From Campylobacterota bacterium (GTDB lineage: Bacteria > Campylobacterota > Campylobacteria > Campylobacterales > Nitratiruptoraceae), in contig JAADFB010000029.1 of NCBI GenBank assembly GCA_013153095.1, positions 1 through 40,958 of the forward strand: DNA of 40,958 bases, written 5' to 3'. A program made the position numbers and the translations under genes. Under the pieces are notes generated by a model. It worked only from the letters and a program-made list of their open reading frames with translations. It had not been told where the DNA came from and did not search any database. Numbering within the stretch: the stretch's first letter is position 1; each line of letters begins with the position of its first letter. Below are positions 1 to 8,103 of the stretch, piece after piece.

Positions 1-162
1 GCTGAGAAAAGAAGAGTACCGCTTATTGTAGTTGTTGGAGATAAAGAGGTTAAGGAAAAGAGTGTGGCTATAAGAGATAGAAGAGCCAAGAGACGATACA
101 GTTTAAGCGAAGAAGAGTTTATAAAAGAGATAAAGGAGAGATTAAGTGAGGTACACTTTTGA
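1..162 (+). CDS. thrS: Threonyl-tRNA synthetase, C-terminal end (partial)
   Basis: An open frame enters from the left edge and stops with TGA at 160-162, giving 53 residues. The sequence [12 protein letters not shown] followed by a basic stretch and an acidic [12 protein letters not shown] helix matches the end of the anticodon-binding domain of class II threonyl-tRNA synthetase. That enzyme charges tRNA-Thr in the cytoplasm. Position directly before infC agrees with the widespread thrS-infC order. The catalytic domain lies outside the window. The stop overlaps the infC start as TTGA, which implies translational coupling. Confidence 0.88.
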   Translation, partial: AEKRRVPLIVVVGDKEVKEKSVAIRDRRAKRRYSLSEEEFIKEIKERLSEVHF

Positions 163-689
163 GTAGAAAGAAAGAAACACGGGTGCTTTTAAATGAGGAT
201 ATTAAAGCACCAGAAGTTAGATGTGTAGGAGATGATGGAACTCAATATGGAATAATTAGCAAAAATGAAGCTTTAAAGATCGCAGAAGAAAAAGGTTTAG
301 ATTTAGTTTTAATAGCTCCAAATGCAAACCCTCCCGTATGCAAAATTATGGATTACGGGAAGTTTAAATATCAGCAAGAGAAAAAGAAAAAAGAGGCAAA
401 AAAGAAACAAGCAAAAATAGATGTCAAAGAGATTAAACTTTCAGTAAAAATTGCTCAAAACGATATCGACTATAAAGTTAAGCACGCTAGAGAGTTCTTA
501 GAAAAAGGAAAACACGTAAAATTTAGAGTATTTTTACGGGGTAGGGAGATGGTTCACCCAGAGGGTGGTGTTGAGGTGTTGAATAAAATTATCCCTTTAA
601 TTGAAGATGTTGGAGTTGTAGAGAAAAAGCCACATCAAGAAGGGCGCTATATCAATATGACCGTTGTCCCTAAAAAAGAGAAAAGATGA
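159..689 (+). CDS. infC: Translation initiation factor IF-3
   Basis: IF-3 binds the 30S subunit, prevents premature 50S joining and checks the start codon and initiator tRNA. The 176-residue protein has the IF3 N-domain (about 10-80: [31 protein letters not shown]), a lysine-rich linker, and the C-domain (about 90-172: [18 protein letters not shown]). Length is normal for the family. The start is TTG at 159, overlapping the thrS stop, with a GTGAGG-like ribosome site about 8 nt upstream; no in-frame ATG lies before the conserved N-domain. Non-ATG starts on infC are known to support IF-3 autoregulation (ATT in E. coli). The gene overlaps plsY by 4 nt. Confidence 0.95.
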   Translation: MSRKKETRVLLNEDIKAPEVRCVGDDGTQYGIISKNEALKIAEEKGLDLVLIAPNANPPVCKIMDYGKFKYQQEKKKKEAKKKQAKIDVKEIKLSVKIAQNDIDYKVKHAREFLEKGKHVKFRVFLRGREMVHPEGGVEVLNKIIPLIEDVGVVEKKPHQEGRYINMTVVPKKEKR

Positions 690-1330
690 ATCCTAACCTA
701 GCTTTTTACCTTATAGCTTATTTAGTTGGTGGAATCCCGTTTGGATATATTTTAGCTAAACTGTTTGCAAAGGTAGATATAAAAAATAGCGGTTCCCATA
801 GTATTGGGGCTACCAATGTTTTAAGAGTTGTTAGAGAAAAAGATGAAAAGCTAGCTAAAAAGTTGGCAATAGCTACCGTAGTTTTTGATGCTCTTAAAGG
901 GGCAGTACTGGTCTTAATTGCAAGATGGTTAGGGTTTCCGCCAGCTGTTTGGTGGTTGGTTGGAATCTTAACAGTTTTGGGACACTGTTATAGCCCCTTT
1001 TTGAAATTTGAGGGAGGTAAGGGAGTAGCTACCGGTATGGGGGTTCTGATGGTTCTTTTACCCCTAGAGACTCTGATTGGGATAGCAGTTTGGGCGATAG
1101 TTGCCAAAGTGACTAAAATCTCCTCCCTTGCCTCTTTGAGTGGATTGATAGCGGTAGTTTTGGCTAGCTTTATTCTTCATCCGCAAGGACTTCCAGAAGT
1201 TAATTCTCACGCTCCTTTACTAATTTTAGCTTTTATCATCTTTTACAAACATCTACCCAATATAAAACGGCTGATTTTAGGTAAAGAGCAAAAACTATCC
1301 TTGGAGGGGGGAGTTGAGAAACCAGCCTAG
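686..1330 (+). CDS. plsY: Glycerol-3-phosphate acyltransferase PlsY
   Basis: PlsY is an inner-membrane enzyme that transfers an acyl group from acyl-phosphate to sn-glycerol-3-phosphate, making lysophosphatidic acid. The 214-residue protein has several hydrophobic membrane segments. It carries the family motifs: a Ser-rich loop [13 protein letters not shown] (about 36-48), the phosphate-binding GGKGVATG loop (about 110-117), and KHLPNIKRL near the C-terminus. The ATG start overlaps the infC stop (ATGA), so expression is probably coupled to the infC transcript. It overlaps the following dgkA by 17 nt, making a phospholipid pair. Confidence 0.95.
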   Translation: MNPNLAFYLIAYLVGGIPFGYILAKLFAKVDIKNSGSHSIGATNVLRVVREKDEKLAKKLAIATVVFDALKGAVLVLIARWLGFPPAVWWLVGILTVLGHCYSPFLKFEGGKGVATGMGVLMVLLPLETLIGIAVWAIVAKVTKISSLASLSGLIAVVLASFILHPQGLPEVNSHAPLLILAFIIFYKHLPNIKRLILGKEQKLSLEGGVEKPA

Positions 1331-1676
1331 ATACTCCCTTTTTAAAAACGCTTACTATGCATTGTGTGGATTAAAGGAGTGTTTTAGAGGAGAAACCAGT
1401 TTTAAAATAGAGGTGTTCTTTTTTATCCTTCTTTCTATCTTGCTTTGGTTTTTCCCTATCTCTCTCCTATCTAAGGTCATTCTTCAAACCTCTCTTTTTA
1501 TCCCTTTAATTGCGGAACTTTTCAATAGTGCGATTGAGAGAGTTGTAGATTTAGCAACCCAAGAGTTTCACCCACTTGCCAAAGGGGCTAAAGATAGTGG
1601 GGCTGCTGCGGTACTTCTCTCCCTTTTCTTAACCTTAGGAATTTGGGTTGCTGTTGGCATCTACGAATTTTTATGA
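1314..1676 (+). CDS. dgkA: Diacylglycerol kinase DgkA
   Basis: DgkA phosphorylates membrane diacylglycerol to phosphatidic acid and recycles lipid. The 120-residue protein has three hydrophobic helices. It shows the family signature ELFNSAIERVVD followed by HPLAKGAKDSGAAAVLL (about 68-105), which carries the catalytic and Mg-binding acidic residues, and GLKECFRGETSFKIEV near the N-terminus. The start is TTG at 1314, preceded by a strong GGAGG at 1303-1307 with 6-nt spacing, inside the end of plsY. A promoter for the downstream tRNA is embedded in its 3' end. Confidence 0.92.
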   Translation: MRNQPRYSLFKNAYYALCGLKECFRGETSFKIEVFFFILLSILLWFFPISLLSKVILQTSLFIPLIAELFNSAIERVVDLATQEFHPLAKGAKDSGAAAVLLSLFLTLGIWVAVGIYEFL

Positions 1677-1682
1677 TACAAT
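1654..1682 (+). promoter_or_regulatory. Probable sigma-70 promoter for tRNA-Ala
   Basis: A TTGGCA hexamer at 1654-1659 and TACAAT at 1677-1682 are separated by 17 bp, close to the sigma-70 consensus. The expected start lies about 3 nt before the mature tRNA 5' end. The -35 lies inside dgkA. A recognisable -35 is unusual for this phylum, which supports a strong dedicated tRNA promoter. Confidence 0.6.
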
Positions 1683-1691
1683 TTCGGTAAT

Positions 1692-1767
1692 GGGGCATTA
1701 GCTCAGCTGGGAGAGCGCCACGCTGGCAGCGTGGAGGTCACCGGTTCGATCCCGGTATGCTCCACCA
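1692..1767 (+). tRNA. tRNA-Ala (anticodon GGC)
   Basis: The 76-nt sequence folds as a full cloverleaf. The acceptor GGGGCAT pairs with ATGCTCC and contains a G3-T70 wobble, the main alanine identity element. The D stem is GCTC/GAGC. The anticodon stem CCACG/CGTGG encloses loop CTGGCAG with anticodon GGC at 1725-1727. The T arm is ACCGG TTCGATC CCGGT, and CCA is encoded. It reads GCC/GCU alanine codons. The convergent glycosyltransferase gene ends inside it on the other strand. Confidence 0.97.
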
Positions 1768-2629
1768 TCATTAAGAACGGTTCCAACTTTTTTAATCCCT
1801 CATTCAAATCTACTCCCTCATAATAGTTTTTAACTTCTATGTTGTTTTTTTGAGGAAGGGAAAGGTTTTTATCAAAAAGCGCCACACTCCAAGCTCCAAA
1901 AGGCGCAGAAATTACCCAATTGGTCGCTCCAAAAATCCCAATAGTTGGGGTTTTCAATACTGCTGAGATGTGCATAGGAGCTGAGTCGGTAGAAACGGTT
2001 AAAAAAGCGGTGTTTAATAGTGCTTTTAACTCTTTAATTGAGGTTTTTCCTGCAACTACTTCAACTTTACCAACTAGATGTTTTGCAACCTCGTTGACAT
2101 ATTCAACCTCCGTTTTATCTCCAGTTAAAATAAAAGGAAGTTCAAACCTTTCATACAAAATTTTACTAAACTCTCTCCATTTGTGAAATGGTAACCTTTT
2201 TGATCTCCATTTAGCACTAGAGCCACTGTTTAAAACGATATAGTCTTTTGGCTTAGGAGAAAAGGAGGTATCTAGCTCTTTTACTTTTCCACTTTTTTTA
2301 GCGATCTCATAAAAAATAGCGGTTGCATTTTGGGTTTTACTAACTTTTTGGTTGGTATAGGTTTTAAAAAAAAGTCTAAAAAGTTTACTTCTATCGTTAT
2401 TTTGAAGATCTATTAACTCCTCTATCCCCTCTTTTTTTAATTTTAGTGCAGTTTTTAAAAGGGTGGAGAGGTTTTTATTTTTTAACACCTCAACCTCTAC
2501 CCCTTCATCTTCCATCAACTCTTTAGCAACTTTTGAGCCTACAAATTTAACCCCTCCCTTCATAGCTTTAACTACCGGTAAACTTGCAGCTATATCTCCT
2601 AATGCTCCGTATCGATAGATAGCAATCAT
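1703..2629 (-). CDS. Glycosyltransferase family 9 (heptosyltransferase-like)
   Basis: The protein resembles ADP-heptose:LPS heptosyltransferases (WaaC/WaaF family), inner-membrane-associated enzymes that add heptose or related sugars during LPS core assembly. Visible features are an N-terminal YRYGALGDI (family RxxxxGD), a central VLNSGSSAKWRSKRLP segment typical of GT9, and LNTAFLTVSTDSAPMHISAVL near 205-230, the conserved nucleotide-sugar site. The ATG at 2629 overlaps the stop of the upstream SGNH gene (TGATG); the tracked TTG at 2632 is less likely. The C-terminus is odd: about 21 residues ending GIEPVTSTLPAWRSPS come from the antisense strand of tRNA-Ala, with the TGA at 1705-1703. The donor and acceptor sugars cannot be assigned. 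Confidence 0.82.
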   Translation of the reverse strand: MIAIYRYGALGDIAASLPVVKAMKGGVKFVGSKVAKELMEDEGVEVEVLKNKNLSTLLKTALKLKKEGIEELIDLQNNDRSKLFRLFFKTYTNQKVSKTQNATAIFYEIAKKSGKVKELDTSFSPKPKDYIVLNSGSSAKWRSKRLPFHKWREFSKILYERFELPFILTGDKTEVEYVNEVAKHLVGKVEVVAGKTSIKELKALLNTAFLTVSTDSAPMHISAVLKTPTIGIFGATNWVISAPFGAWSVALFDKNLSLPQKNNIEVKNYYEGVDLNEGLKKLEPFLMMVEHTGIEPVTSTLPAWRSPS

Positions 2630-3252
2630 CAAAACCTCTTTAAAATCTCTTGAGCTATTAAGGAATGTCCCTTTTGGTTAAAATGGATGTCGTCTAAATA
2701 GAGAGAGCGATCTTTTAAAAAGGTGTCATAAATTTCTATTAGTTTAACTTTTGGCTCTTTAGAGGCTATCTTTTTTAAAATAGAGTTGTAAAGAAGGATG
2801 TTTGAATTTCTAAAGGTTTGTCGATGGTGGGGAGGGGTTTCTATTAAAAACACTTTTTTAGCTTGCTGAATTATCTTTTTTAAATTCTCTTCATACTCAC
2901 TAGGAGGTACTACAAACTTTTCTCCTAACTTTTTATTTAATCCAGTTTTCCTAGCCATTTTTTTATATTTTTTAACAACTTTCCTAGCCACCTTTCTAGC
3001 AAAATTGTTTGGATAGTAAAGAACATAGGGAGAGTATTTAAAAGTTTTCCAGCTATCTACTAACCCATAGGCTACAACCAAAATATCGGGGGAGTAGTTT
3101 CTAGAGATAATTTTACCTTCCCGTGTAGTACTCATTGTTACTCCAAAATCTACTAGTTCCTCTTTTAACTCTTTAGCTACTAATTTTAAATAACTCTCCC
3201 CTTCAAATCTTTCCGCCCCCTTCATATTGCAATCACCTAACCCTAGAATCAT
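2629..3252 (-). CDS. SGNH/GDSL-type hydrolase
   Basis: The 207-residue protein has an SGNH esterase pattern: block I GLGDCN (about 4-9), a block around VVAYGLVDSWK (about 59-69), a hydrophobic strand ending IETPPHH (about 136-142), and the C-terminal catalytic DDIHFNQKGH (about 191-200) with Asp and His. The usual block I is GDSL; here Cys follows GD, so Ser as nucleophile is not obvious and the reaction is uncertain. Members of this fold add or remove acyl groups on glycans. It starts with ATG at 3252 inside the end of the upstream glycosyltransferase (20-nt overlap) and overlaps the GT9 gene, so it probably acts on the same surface glycan. No signal peptide is seen. Confidence 0.7.
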   Translation of the reverse strand: MILGLGDCNMKGAERFEGESYLKLVAKELKEELVDFGVTMSTTREGKIISRNYSPDILVVAYGLVDSWKTFKYSPYVLYYPNNFARKVARKVVKKYKKMARKTGLNKKLGEKFVVPPSEYEENLKKIIQQAKKVFLIETPPHHRQTFRNSNILLYNSILKKIASKEPKVKLIEIYDTFLKDRSLYLDDIHFNQKGHSLIAQEILKRF

Positions 3253-4216
3253 CTAAAATCCTTTGGTAAAGTTGTAGATATTTTTTAGCGGTTTGGGAAA
3301 GTAAAAAGGTGGGTTGAAGTTTCTCCTTAAGAGTTTTAAACTCTTCTAGATAGGAAGGGTAGTTTTGATACACCTCTAAAATCTTTTTAGAAGGGTTTGT
3401 AAAAAGAAATTTTTGGGGAAGTATTTCTATACTGCCTCCAACAGGGGTAGAGATCACTAGATCGCTATAAAATAGCCCTTCAATTAACACTCTACTAAAC
3501 CCTTCCCGTTTTGAGTTGATTATTTGTAGATGTGCCTTCTGTTGTAAAATCTCAATATCTTCCCTCCAGCCCAAAAGAAAAACTTTCTCTTTTAAATTTA
3601 ACTTTTCTATCTCTTTAGTTAAACTTTTTCTCTCTTCTCCCTCTCCAACAATCCACAGCTTAAATTCAAACGGTAAAGAAACAATTTCCTTAATTAACTC
3701 TTTAAACCCTTTAACTTCTCTAAGCGCTCCTATAGCTAAGAGTGTAAAAACCTTCTCTTTTGAAACTTTAGTTAAAGGTTTGGGAGTTATGGCGTTATAG
3801 ATAACTTCCCCTTTTAACCCTTTTATAGCCTCTTTAGAAACTCCAACTAGATTGGGAACTTTTGCAAAAATTTTGGAGTTTTTGCTGTTTCTTTTAGTAG
3901 CTACAAAGTTAAATTTTTGTTTCTTCCATAAAGGATAAACTATTTGAGTAGCCTTTGTAGAATGGGTATGAACTATATCGGGAGAGGTGGTTTTTATAAC
4001 ATTTGCCAACTCCAAAAATAGAAAAGGGTTGTACCTAGAAGGGTTAGAATTTAATTCTATCACCTTTACTTTTGGATCAAACTTATGTTTAAACTCACAC
4101 CCCTTAACTACCACCGCAACCACCTCTTGAGTCTTAGAAAGCTCATTAGATAATTCTACAAAACTTCGTTCTGCTCCAACCATTTTTTTACTAGCGATAA
4201 ATTGTAAAATTCTCAC
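3233..4216 (-). CDS. Glycosyltransferase family 4 (GT-B fold)
   Basis: The protein begins MRILQFIASKKMVGAERSFVELSNEL, the typical GT4 N-terminal nucleotide-fold with a G-A-E loop, and has DIVHTHSTKA around 80-90. The C-terminal donor domain has LLAIGALREVKGF, WIVGEGEERKSL, VFLLGWRED and an acidic REGFSRVLIEGLFY segment (the EX7E equivalent). Retaining GT4 enzymes of this kind build LPS core or O-chain. The start is GTG at 4216, overlapping the previous stop (GTGA). It is the third gene of a tightly overlapping minus-strand operon. The sugar specificity cannot be read from sequence. Confidence 0.85.
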   Translation of the reverse strand: MRILQFIASKKMVGAERSFVELSNELSKTQEVVAVVVKGCEFKHKFDPKVKVIELNSNPSRYNPFLFLELANVIKTTSPDIVHTHSTKATQIVYPLWKKQKFNFVATKRNSKNSKIFAKVPNLVGVSKEAIKGLKGEVIYNAITPKPLTKVSKEKVFTLLAIGALREVKGFKELIKEIVSLPFEFKLWIVGEGEERKSLTKEIEKLNLKEKVFLLGWREDIEILQQKAHLQIINSKREGFSRVLIEGLFYSDLVISTPVGGSIEILPQKFLFTNPSKKILEVYQNYPSYLEEFKTLKEKLQPTFLLSQTAKKYLQLYQRILDDSRVR

Positions 4217-5277
4217 AAAAGTTCCCTATAGACTTGTAAGGTTTTGGTGATCATTTGCTCTAAAGAGAAACGGTTTTTAACTTCTTCTCTTAATCCTTTT
4301 GTTTCTTTTTTAGCATTTAAGATAGTTTGTGTTAAGCTCTCTACATCTTTTGGGATAAAAAGGTTCTCTTTACTTAAAATATCTAACGCCCCTCCAAACG
4401 CTGGAGCTATTGCTGGAGTTTCCATCGCCATCGCTTCCACTAAACTCCTTCCAAAACTTTCCGGTTTTAAAGAGCTATTTACTACTAGATCGCTTAAACT
4501 GTAAATTTCTGCAACTTTAGAGGTTGAGCCTACAAAGATTATAGGAGAGTTTAGCCGTTTATTTAGGCGTTGAAGTTTTTTGAAATAGCCCTCTTTCCCT
4601 TTTTGAACACCTCCTACTATCAATCCAACCGTATTGGGTTTAATCTTTTTTACCTTTGCAACTGCATGGAGAAATAGTTCATACCCTTTTAAAGAGGTGA
4701 TTCTTCCTACAGAGGTGAGGATAAATTTTCCTTCTAAGTTGTAGTGTGCTTTAAATTTTTCAATAAACTCTTTATCCACTTTTTTAGGATCAAAACTTTT
4801 TAAGTCTACTCCCCTATGGATCACTTCTATTTTTGAGCTAGGGGTGTTATAGTGAAGTTGGATATAATTTTTTAAGGGATTGCTTACACAAATAACTTTA
4901 TCTCCTTTTGTCATTATAGAGCTATAAAAGTTTACACTATTAAATCCGTGAACTGTGGTAACTAAAGGAATATCCCCTTTTGCAAAATAGGAAAGCCACG
5001 CGGGAACTCTACTTCTAGCGTGAAGGATGGAAGGGTTGATCTTTTTAAAAAGTTTTTGGAGCTGTTTTATCCGTGTAGGAAAAGTTAAAATGTTTTTACT
5101 CTTTACATCTAAAGGGATATGAACTCCCCCATCCTTTTCAATAACTTTAGCTAATTCTCCCCCACTACTAATTACAAAACTCTCTATTCCCCGTTTAACA
5201 TACTCCCTATTGCTCTCTACAACTCCTCGCTCAACTCCCCCTTCAACTAATGCAGGAAGAAGTTGTACAACTCTCAT
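4213..5277 (-). CDS. Glycosyltransferase family 4 (LPS/surface glycan type)
   Basis: The 354-residue GT-B protein starts MRVVQLLPALVEGGVERGVVE, the GGxER/E loop of GT4 enzymes. It has ILHARSRVPAW and VTTVHGFNSVNFYSSIM in the acceptor domain. The donor domain has GRITSLKGYELFLHAVA, LIVGGVQKGKEGYFKKL, IIFVGST and the EX7E motif in KPESFGRSLVEAMAMETP (about 277-292). The start ATG at 5277 overlaps the ELM1-like stop (ATGA) and the stop overlaps the next GTG, so the five genes are probably one transcript. Similar proteins transfer sugars onto LPS core. The exact linkage is unknown. Confidence 0.87.
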   Translation of the reverse strand: MRVVQLLPALVEGGVERGVVESNREYVKRGIESFVISSGGELAKVIEKDGGVHIPLDVKSKNILTFPTRIKQLQKLFKKINPSILHARSRVPAWLSYFAKGDIPLVTTVHGFNSVNFYSSIMTKGDKVICVSNPLKNYIQLHYNTPSSKIEVIHRGVDLKSFDPKKVDKEFIEKFKAHYNLEGKFILTSVGRITSLKGYELFLHAVAKVKKIKPNTVGLIVGGVQKGKEGYFKKLQRLNKRLNSPIIFVGSTSKVAEIYSLSDLVVNSSLKPESFGRSLVEAMAMETPAIAPAFGGALDILSKENLFIPKDVESLTQTILNAKKETKGLREEVKNRFSLEQMITKTLQVYRELL

Positions 5278-6161
5278 AGATATTTCCTCAAATCTATTTT
5301 TTTATTGGTATAGGCTATTTTTCCATCGAAAAGATGAAGACATCCCTCTTTTTCAAGCTCCTTTACTAGGCGAAGGTATTTATTCTCTTTTTCAGCTCCA
5401 TCTAGCATTATAACCTCAATAGCACTTTTTCCTCCGCTTACCGCTTCACTAATCATAGAGGTAGAATCGATAGTGATAAATACCACTTCACACTCTCTTA
5501 CAAAATCTCCTAAAGGGTTGATAGGTGTTTTAGAATAGATAACCTTATAATCAAACTTCTCCATCTCCAACCACTCCTCGATCTCTTTGGAAGTTCTAGG
5601 AGAGGTACTTACCGCTTTTTCATACCCTTTAAAGTGGGTAAAAATAAATTTCACCACCTCTTCCAATCTCTCTTTTTTTAACTTAAACACTTTATTATCT
5701 CCTCCAACTATTAAACCTACACACTTTTTTTTAGGAGAATAGACCTTTTTAGTAGGTAAAGAAGCAAAATTTATAGGAATCTCTTTTACCCCTTTTTTTC
5801 TTATTCTATCGTGAAAAGGAGAATAGATAGTATCAAATCCTCTTACAAACCCTTTTGGGTAATTTAATGCCGTAGCTTTTATGTTTAATTCTTTAGCTAA
5901 CAGTTTTGCGATGTAATAGGTAGAACTTCCAACAGCTACTACCTCATCGTATCCGTTTGGAATTGATGGAAAGGGTTTAAAAAGTGAGTAGGTAGAGATT
6001 GAAAAGGGATCAAATAGATAAGCAAGAAGTTTAAAAAAACGGTTTTTAAACTCAATCTCAATTATCTCAAATTCCATATCTTTCAATTTACAATACGCGA
6101 TCGCTTGATTGAGATGTCCTTTTTTTCCATCACTAACAATTAAAGCTTTTTTTTTCCTCAT
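5274..6161 (-). CDS. ELM1-like (mitochondrial fission ELM1 family) protein
   Basis: The sequence KKALIVSDGKKGHLNQA, then VVAVGSSTYYIAKLLAKEL, VGLIVGGDNKVFKL, VSTSPRTSKEIEEWL and FITIDSTSMISEAVSGGK, matches the bacterial ELM1-like family, which has a GT-B-like fold and is common in surface-polysaccharide loci. Its reaction is not established. The SerMetIleSerGlu site near 260 resembles a donor-sugar loop. The track starts at TTG 6206, but that would run into argH; ATG 6161 aligns with the usual N-terminus. No clear Shine-Dalgarno precedes 6161, 6176 or 6206, so the start remains uncertain. It heads the minus-strand glycan operon. Confidence 0.68.
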   Translation of the reverse strand: MRKKKALIVSDGKKGHLNQAIAYCKLKDMEFEIIEIEFKNRFFKLLAYLFDPFSISTYSLFKPFPSIPNGYDEVVAVGSSTYYIAKLLAKELNIKATALNYPKGFVRGFDTIYSPFHDRIRKKGVKEIPINFASLPTKKVYSPKKKCVGLIVGGDNKVFKLKKERLEEVVKFIFTHFKGYEKAVSTSPRTSKEIEEWLEMEKFDYKVIYSKTPINPLGDFVRECEVVFITIDSTSMISEAVSGGKSAIEVIMLDGAEKENKYLRLVKELEKEGCLHLFDGKIAYTNKKIDLRKYL

Positions 6162-6166
6162 CGCTG

Positions 6167-6172
6167 TATAAT
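6167..6172 (+). promoter_or_regulatory. -10 element for argH
   Basis: A perfect TATAAT lies 27 nt before the argH ATG, followed by a GAAAGGA ribosome site at 6187-6193. No convincing -35 is visible. It overlaps the start region of the divergent ELM1-like gene, so the two directions may interfere. Confidence 0.55.
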
Positions 6173-6198
6173 ACATCAAAAAAACTGAAAGGATTTTG

Positions 6199-7581
6199 AT
6201 GAGCAAACTTTGGGCAGGCAGATTTCAAAAGGGAAGTAGTAAACTTTTAGACCGTTTTAACGCATCTATTCCGTTTGATAAAGAGCTTTTCTTAGAAGAT
6301 ATTCAAGGTTCAAAAGTACACGCCAAAATGTTGGCTAATCAAGGTATTATAACTTCAAAAGAGAAAGATGAGATTTTAAAGGGCTTAGATCAAATTCTTG
6401 AAGAGATCAAAAAAGGCAAGTTTGAGTGGAAAATTGAAGATGAAGATATTCATATGGCCATAGAGAAAAGGCTAACTCAACTAATTGGAGAAGCGGGTAA
6501 AAAACTCCACACCGCTAGAAGTAGAAACGATCAGGTAGCTTTAGATTTTAGGCTTTTTGTACAAAAAAGTAACTTAGAGATTGTAGACCTATTAAAAAAA
6601 GTGATCTCTACTCTTTTAACTTTAGCAAAAAATGAGACTTTAACTTTAATTCCTGGAATGACCCATCTACAACACGCTCAGCCTATCTCTTTAGCCTACC
6701 ACCTTTTAGCCTACGCCTCAATGTTTAAAAGGGATATTGAACGGTTTTTAAGCTCTTATGAAAGGAACAACTACTCCCCTTTAGGATGTGCGGCATTAGC
6801 AGGAACTCCTTATCCAATTGATAGGGAGTTTACTGCAAAAGAGCTTGGCTTTAAAGCCCCAACCTTAAACTGTTTAGATACCGTAAGCGATAGAGATTTC
6901 GCGCTAGAAATTCTTTTTAATATTGCGACGATGATGATGCATATCTCTAGGCTCGCAGAGGAGCTGATTTTATGGAGTAGTTATGAGTTTGGATTTATCA
7001 CTATTAGCGATGAGTACGCGACCGGTAGCTCTATAATGCCCCAAAAGAAAAACCCAGATGTTCCAGAACTTCTTAGAGCAAAAACGGGTAGAAGCTATGG
7101 AAATCTAATCGCCCTTTTAACTGTAATGAAAGGGTTACCTTTAGCCTATAACAAAGATATGCAAGAGGATAAAGAAGGGGTGTTTGATAGTGTAGAGACT
7201 GCAAAAATCTCTTTAGAGATTTTAGAAAAGGTTTTAGGAAGTTTAAGTTTTAATCGTAAAAGAATGGAGGAGGCTACAAAAATAGGACATCTTAGTGCAA
7301 CCGATCTAGCCGATTATTTGGTACAACACCTCAACATCCCTTTTAGGGAAGCGCATTTTATCACCGGAAAAGCTGTAGCAAAAGCTGAAAGTTTGGGAAA
7401 AGATTTGAGTCAATTAACCCTCCAAGAGCTTCAAGAAGTTGAACCCAAAATCACAGCAGAAGCATTAAGTTATTTGGATCTAAAAAACTCTATGAACGCT
7501 AGAAGTTCTCAAGGAGGAACGGCCAAAAAAGAGGTTGAAGATCAGATAAAAAAGCTAGAGGAGTTTTTAAACTCCCTTTAA
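6199..7581 (+). CDS. argH: Argininosuccinate lyase
   Basis: ArgH splits argininosuccinate into arginine and fumarate, the last step of arginine synthesis. The 460-residue protein has the N-terminal [23 protein letters not shown] (about 100-116), THLQHAQP with the conserved His (about 153-160), and the superfamily signature [12 protein letters not shown] (about 276-287) carrying the catalytic Ser loop. Length is typical. ATG at 6199 is chosen over TTG 6196 because of the GAAAGGA site at 6187-6193. It converges with rsmG, the stops overlapping by 15 nt. argF and argJ are elsewhere in this window, so arginine genes are dispersed. Confidence 0.97.
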   Translation: MSKLWAGRFQKGSSKLLDRFNASIPFDKELFLEDIQGSKVHAKMLANQGIITSKEKDEILKGLDQILEEIKKGKFEWKIEDEDIHMAIEKRLTQLIGEAGKKLHTARSRNDQVALDFRLFVQKSNLEIVDLLKKVISTLLTLAKNETLTLIPGMTHLQHAQPISLAYHLLAYASMFKRDIERFLSSYERNNYSPLGCAALAGTPYPIDREFTAKELGFKAPTLNCLDTVSDRDFALEILFNIATMMMHISRLAEELILWSSYEFGFITISDEYATGSSIMPQKKNPDVPELLRAKTGRSYGNLIALLTVMKGLPLAYNKDMQEDKEGVFDSVETAKISLEILEKVLGSLSFNRKRMEEATKIGHLSATDLADYLVQHLNIPFREAHFITGKAVAKAESLGKDLSQLTLQELQEVEPKITAEALSYLDLKNSMNARSSQGGTAKKEVEDQIKKLEEFLNSL

Positions 7582-8103
7582 ACCTTCGATGATGAGGTAG
7601 TTTCTTTTTCCAGAAGGGAAGAGTTTAAAGTTCTCTATCCCTTCCAATTCATTGGTTACTTTTTCCCCTTTGTAAAGTAAAAAGGTGGTAGAAAGGTGAG
7701 CAAAAGGTTTAGCCATTTTAAGTAAAGTTGGTGTCGAGGTAACTGCTCTAGAAGTGATTAGGTCAACTTTAAACGGCTCAATCTCTTCTAAGCGGTTAGG
7801 GATAATAGTTACATTTTCTAACCCTAAAGCTGTTTTAATGTAGTTTAAAAATGCTACCCTCTTTCTTCTAGGCTCAACTAAGTACCAATGAGTTGTTGGC
7901 ATCTCCATAGCTAAAATCAATCCAGGAAATCCAGCTCCTGTACCGATATCTAAGCCGTTTTTAAACTCTTTCTTGGGAAGAAACTCTAACGGTTTAAGAG
8001 AGTCTTGGATATTTTTTAACACCTCCTCTTTAGTTCTAACACCGCTAAGGTTGTGAACTTTATTCCACTCTAAAAGTTTTTTGATAAAAAATTCCCATTT
8101 CAT
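7567..8103 (-). CDS. rsmG: 16S rRNA (guanine-N7) methyltransferase RsmG
   Basis: RsmG uses S-adenosylmethionine to methylate N7 of a guanine in the 530 loop of 16S rRNA (G527 in E. coli). The 178-residue protein has [24 protein letters not shown], the SAM-binding [16 protein letters not shown] (about 49-64), [15 protein letters not shown], and DLITSRAV, all typical. It begins with ATG at 8103, overlapping the ribA stop by 4 nt, so both are cotranscribed. It is slightly shorter than enterobacterial RsmG (about 207 residues), as expected in this phylum. Confidence 0.94.
   Translation of the reverse strand: MKWEFFIKKLLEWNKVHNLSGVRTKEEVLKNIQDSLKPLEFLPKKEFKNGLDIGTGAGFPGLILAMEMPTTHWYLVEPRRKRVAFLNYIKTALGLENVTIIPNRLEEIEPFKVDLITSRAVTSTPTLLKMAKPFAHLSTTFLLYKGEKVTNELEGIENFKLFPSGKRNYLIIEGLKGV

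Noticed and set aside
1703-1767. GIEPVTSTLPAWRSPS as a functional protein motif
   Set aside because: It is exactly the antisense reading of tRNA-Ala and recurs in databases as a translation artefact. I kept only the observation that the real gene's frame runs into it.
3516-3800. 94-aa plus-strand ORF inside the GT4 gene
   Set aside because: It is antisense to conserved GT4 sequence with no ribosome site or recognisable domain.
6162-6206. TTG 6206 start for the ELM1-like gene
   Set aside because: It would overlap the argH start and add a non-conserved hydrophobic leader. The family N-terminus begins at ATG 6161.
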